A stretch of DNA of 7,028 nt, from assembly GCA_038894275.1 (NCBI GenBank), contig JAWAPU010000029.1, positions 1 to 7,028 of the forward strand. The letters are read 5' to 3'. How positions within the stretch are numbered: position 1 is the stretch's first letter; each line of letters begins with the position of its first letter. Shown in pieces: positions 6,179 to 7,028 of this stretch. This DNA is from JAWAPU01 sp038894275 (GTDB lineage: Archaea > Nanobdellota > Nanobdellia > UBA10117). Position numbers and translations under genes: made by a program. Under the pieces are notes generated by a model. It did not search any database. It was not told the origin of the DNA and saw only the letters and a list, made by a program, of their open reading frames with translations.

Positions 6179-6186
6179 ATTTAAAT
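6179..6186 (-). promoter_or_regulatory. TATA box of the mcm/OB-fold operon
   Basis: TTTAAATA on the minus strand is centred 25-26 bases before the mcm ATG at 6157, inside the 63-base gap after TBP. The same octamer occurs upstream of TBP (6864-6871). No Shine-Dalgarno precedes the ATG, so a leaderless mRNA is likely. Confidence 0.6.
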
Positions 6187-6200
6187 AATTTTTACTACTG

Positions 6201-6220
6201 GAGAAAATATATCAAGAAAA
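6201..6220 (-). terminator. Possible T-rich terminator after TBP
   Basis: Directly after the TBP stop the minus strand is T-rich, with two TTTT runs (13 T in 20 bases). Archaeal RNA polymerase terminates at U-rich tracts. It sits just before the mcm promoter, which suits separate transcripts, but the T runs are short and background AT content is high. Confidence 0.25.
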
Positions 6221-6790
6221 TTATTCTTCTTTTAGTTCTCCTGCTTTAATCAATTCTTCTCTAAGCGCCCAAATAGAATCTTTTATTTCTTTTTCGGATT
6301 TTGCGCCAGTGATTACTACTTTTCCAGTGCCGAATAATAAGAAAGTTATATGTGAATTTTCTGGTTTGTAAACTAAACCTGGAAATTGTTCTGGATCGTA
6401 TTCGGTGTTTTCGAATTTCATAATAATTTCATTAAGATTTAATTTACCGCCGACGCTTCCGGAAGCAACCATGTTTTGCACGTTTATTTCAGGTTTAGCA
6501 GTAACTTTTAATCCAAGTGCTTCTAATTTGCTAATAATCGCGTTGATTGCACGTTTAACTTCGCTTAATGTTTTAGTGCCGACACAAATTATTTTGCCAG
6601 AACTGAATAATAATGCATTTGCTTTAGGCTCATCTATTTTTAGAATCAGACCTGGAAAAGTTTCTGGGTTATAGTCTGCTTTTTCTAATCTTGCCGCCAA
6701 TCTTTCTAATGGCAATTCGCGGTGCAATGATGCAGAAACAACAACATTTTCGGTTTTTGTGTATACTTTTGCTTCTTTACTTTTTTTAAT
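6221..6790 (-). CDS. tbp: TATA-binding protein (TBP), start codon uncertain
   Basis: This is the archaeal general transcription factor that bends promoter DNA and recruits TFB and RNA polymerase. Two direct TBP repeats are clear. Numbered from the ATT at 6790 (189 residues), repeat 1 runs from TENVVVSAS with Asn15 through FPGL (45-48) and FSSGK (62-66). Repeat 2 runs from VQNMVASGS with Asn106 through FPGL (136-139) and FGTGK (153-157). A short acidic tail, ELKEE, ends the chain. The two Asn are the pseudo-symmetric minor-groove contacts. The only common start codon in frame, TTG at 6727, falls after Asn15 and would delete the first strand, so it is unlikely to be the true start. The frame stays open to 6859 with no ATG, GTG, TTG or CTG. 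The ATT at 6790, giving a normal-length protein (IKKSKEAKVYTKTENVV), is my best guess, not proof. Confidence 0.93.
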   Translation of the reverse strand: MKKSKEAKVYTKTENVVVSASLHRELPLERLAARLEKADYNPETFPGLILKIDEPKANALLFSSGKIICVGTKTLSEVKRAINAIISKLEALGLKVTAKPEINVQNMVASGSVGGKLNLNEIIMKFENTEYDPEQFPGLVYKPENSHITFLLFGTGKVVITGAKSEKEIKDSIWALREELIKAGELKEE

Positions 6791-6800
6791 AGCTGTTGTA

Positions 6801-7028
6801 ATGTTTTTACGAAAAAGGGAAAAGCAAGGTTTGTTTTTTTCCGGTTTGATAGGGCTGTTTTATTATTTAAATTTCTTGTATTTTATACCACTCTTATTTT
6901 TCAGTAGAAAAGTCATATTTGTAGCTGTTGCAAGTTTTATTTACTGGACTTTTATAGCATACTTTCAAGGTCATAGCTTTTATATTTTAGATGTTTACAA
7001 GTATATACTAACTCTTAATAATGATGCG
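6801..7028 (+). CDS. Partial membrane protein, N-terminus only
   Basis: An open frame begins at the ATG at 6801 and continues through the last codon of the window: 76 residues, no stop. A basic start (MFLRKREKQG) precedes a first hydrophobic stretch at about 11-34 (LFFSGLIGLFYYLNFLYFIP) and a second at about 38-55 (VIFVAVASFIYWTFIAYF), followed by a more polar, Tyr-rich part. The charge pattern suggests an inside N-terminus and at least two membrane helices. I recognise no family. The frame is divergent to TBP and contains the putative TBP promoter on the opposite strand. No clear promoter or Shine-Dalgarno of its own is visible; a GTATAC lies about 37 bases upstream. T-rich DNA often yields chance hydrophobic frames, so the gene is not certain. 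Confidence 0.5.
   Translation, partial: MFLRKREKQGLFFSGLIGLFYYLNFLYFIPLLFFSRKVIFVAVASFIYWTFIAYFQGHSFYILDVYKYILTLNNDA
6864..6871 (-). promoter_or_regulatory. Putative TATA box of TBP
   Basis: TTTAAATA on the minus strand is identical to the octamer in front of mcm. It predicts transcription from about 6841, giving a leader of about 50 bases if translation starts near 6790. That differs from the leaderless spacing of other genes here. It lies within the opposite-strand membrane ORF. Confidence 0.4.

Noticed and set aside
6405..6674. Plus-strand open frame of 89 codons opposite TBP.
   Set aside because: It is antisense to strongly conserved TBP repeats and shows no domain pattern of its own.
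1..7028. CRISPR array, insertion sequence, toxin-antitoxin or defence system, tRNA or rRNA.
   Set aside because: I found no spaced direct repeats, transposase motifs, terminal inverted repeats or tRNA-like elements on either strand.

Overview
The window is AT-rich and looks archaeal. It encodes a TATA-binding protein (TBP), an MCM replicative helicase and an OB-fold/winged-helix protein of the archaeal RPA type. Several genes have a TATA-like element about 25-27 bases upstream of the ATG, which is the geometry of leaderless archaeal mRNAs. The half-size proteins, very tight packing, and styles of winged-helix and zinc-ribbon proteins suggest a small-genome DPANN-type lineage (Woesearchaeota/Pacearchaeota-like). 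That placement is an inference; no rRNA or tRNA gene is present to fix it.

Layout from left to right. Bases 1-62 are upstream sequence with a TATA-like element. At 63-524 (+) there is an uncharacterised winged-helix-like protein. Every other complete gene is on the minus strand. Three of them form a compact operon read from 1377 to 498: a small winged-helix regulator, a 51-residue DUF5679-type zinc ribbon, and a YdjM/DUF457-type membrane metal hydrolase whose 3' end overlaps the plus-strand gene tail to tail. Upstream of that is an arginase/agmatinase-family protein (1435-2220). Next come two half-size MgtE/SLC41-type membrane proteins that overlap by ATGA (2272-3398). The OB-fold protein (3459-4118) and MCM (4118-6157) are fused by a TAATG overlap. 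TBP (6221 to about 6790) follows. The right edge holds the start of a plus-strand membrane protein (6801 onward) that runs out of the window and is divergent to TBP.

How they fit together. TBP, MCM and the OB-fold protein make an information-processing block. MCM and the OB-fold protein are translationally coupled, and both end in a similar winged helix with a GDI(F/Y)EPK(P/K)G signature. The MgtE pair is best read as two subunits of one divalent-cation (probably Mg2+) transporter, equivalent to the two repeats of a single SLC41 chain. The arginase-like gene keeps most family motifs, but one of the two Asp of the metal-binding DxD is Gly.

Most notable oddities: the Asp-to-Gly change in the arginase-like protein; the absence of any ATG, GTG, TTG or CTG start in frame upstream of the first conserved strand of TBP; the winged helix shared by the two coupled replication genes; and the split transporter. 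I found no CRISPR array, insertion sequence, tRNA or rRNA, and no defence island. No stretch over 300 bases lacks a gene.
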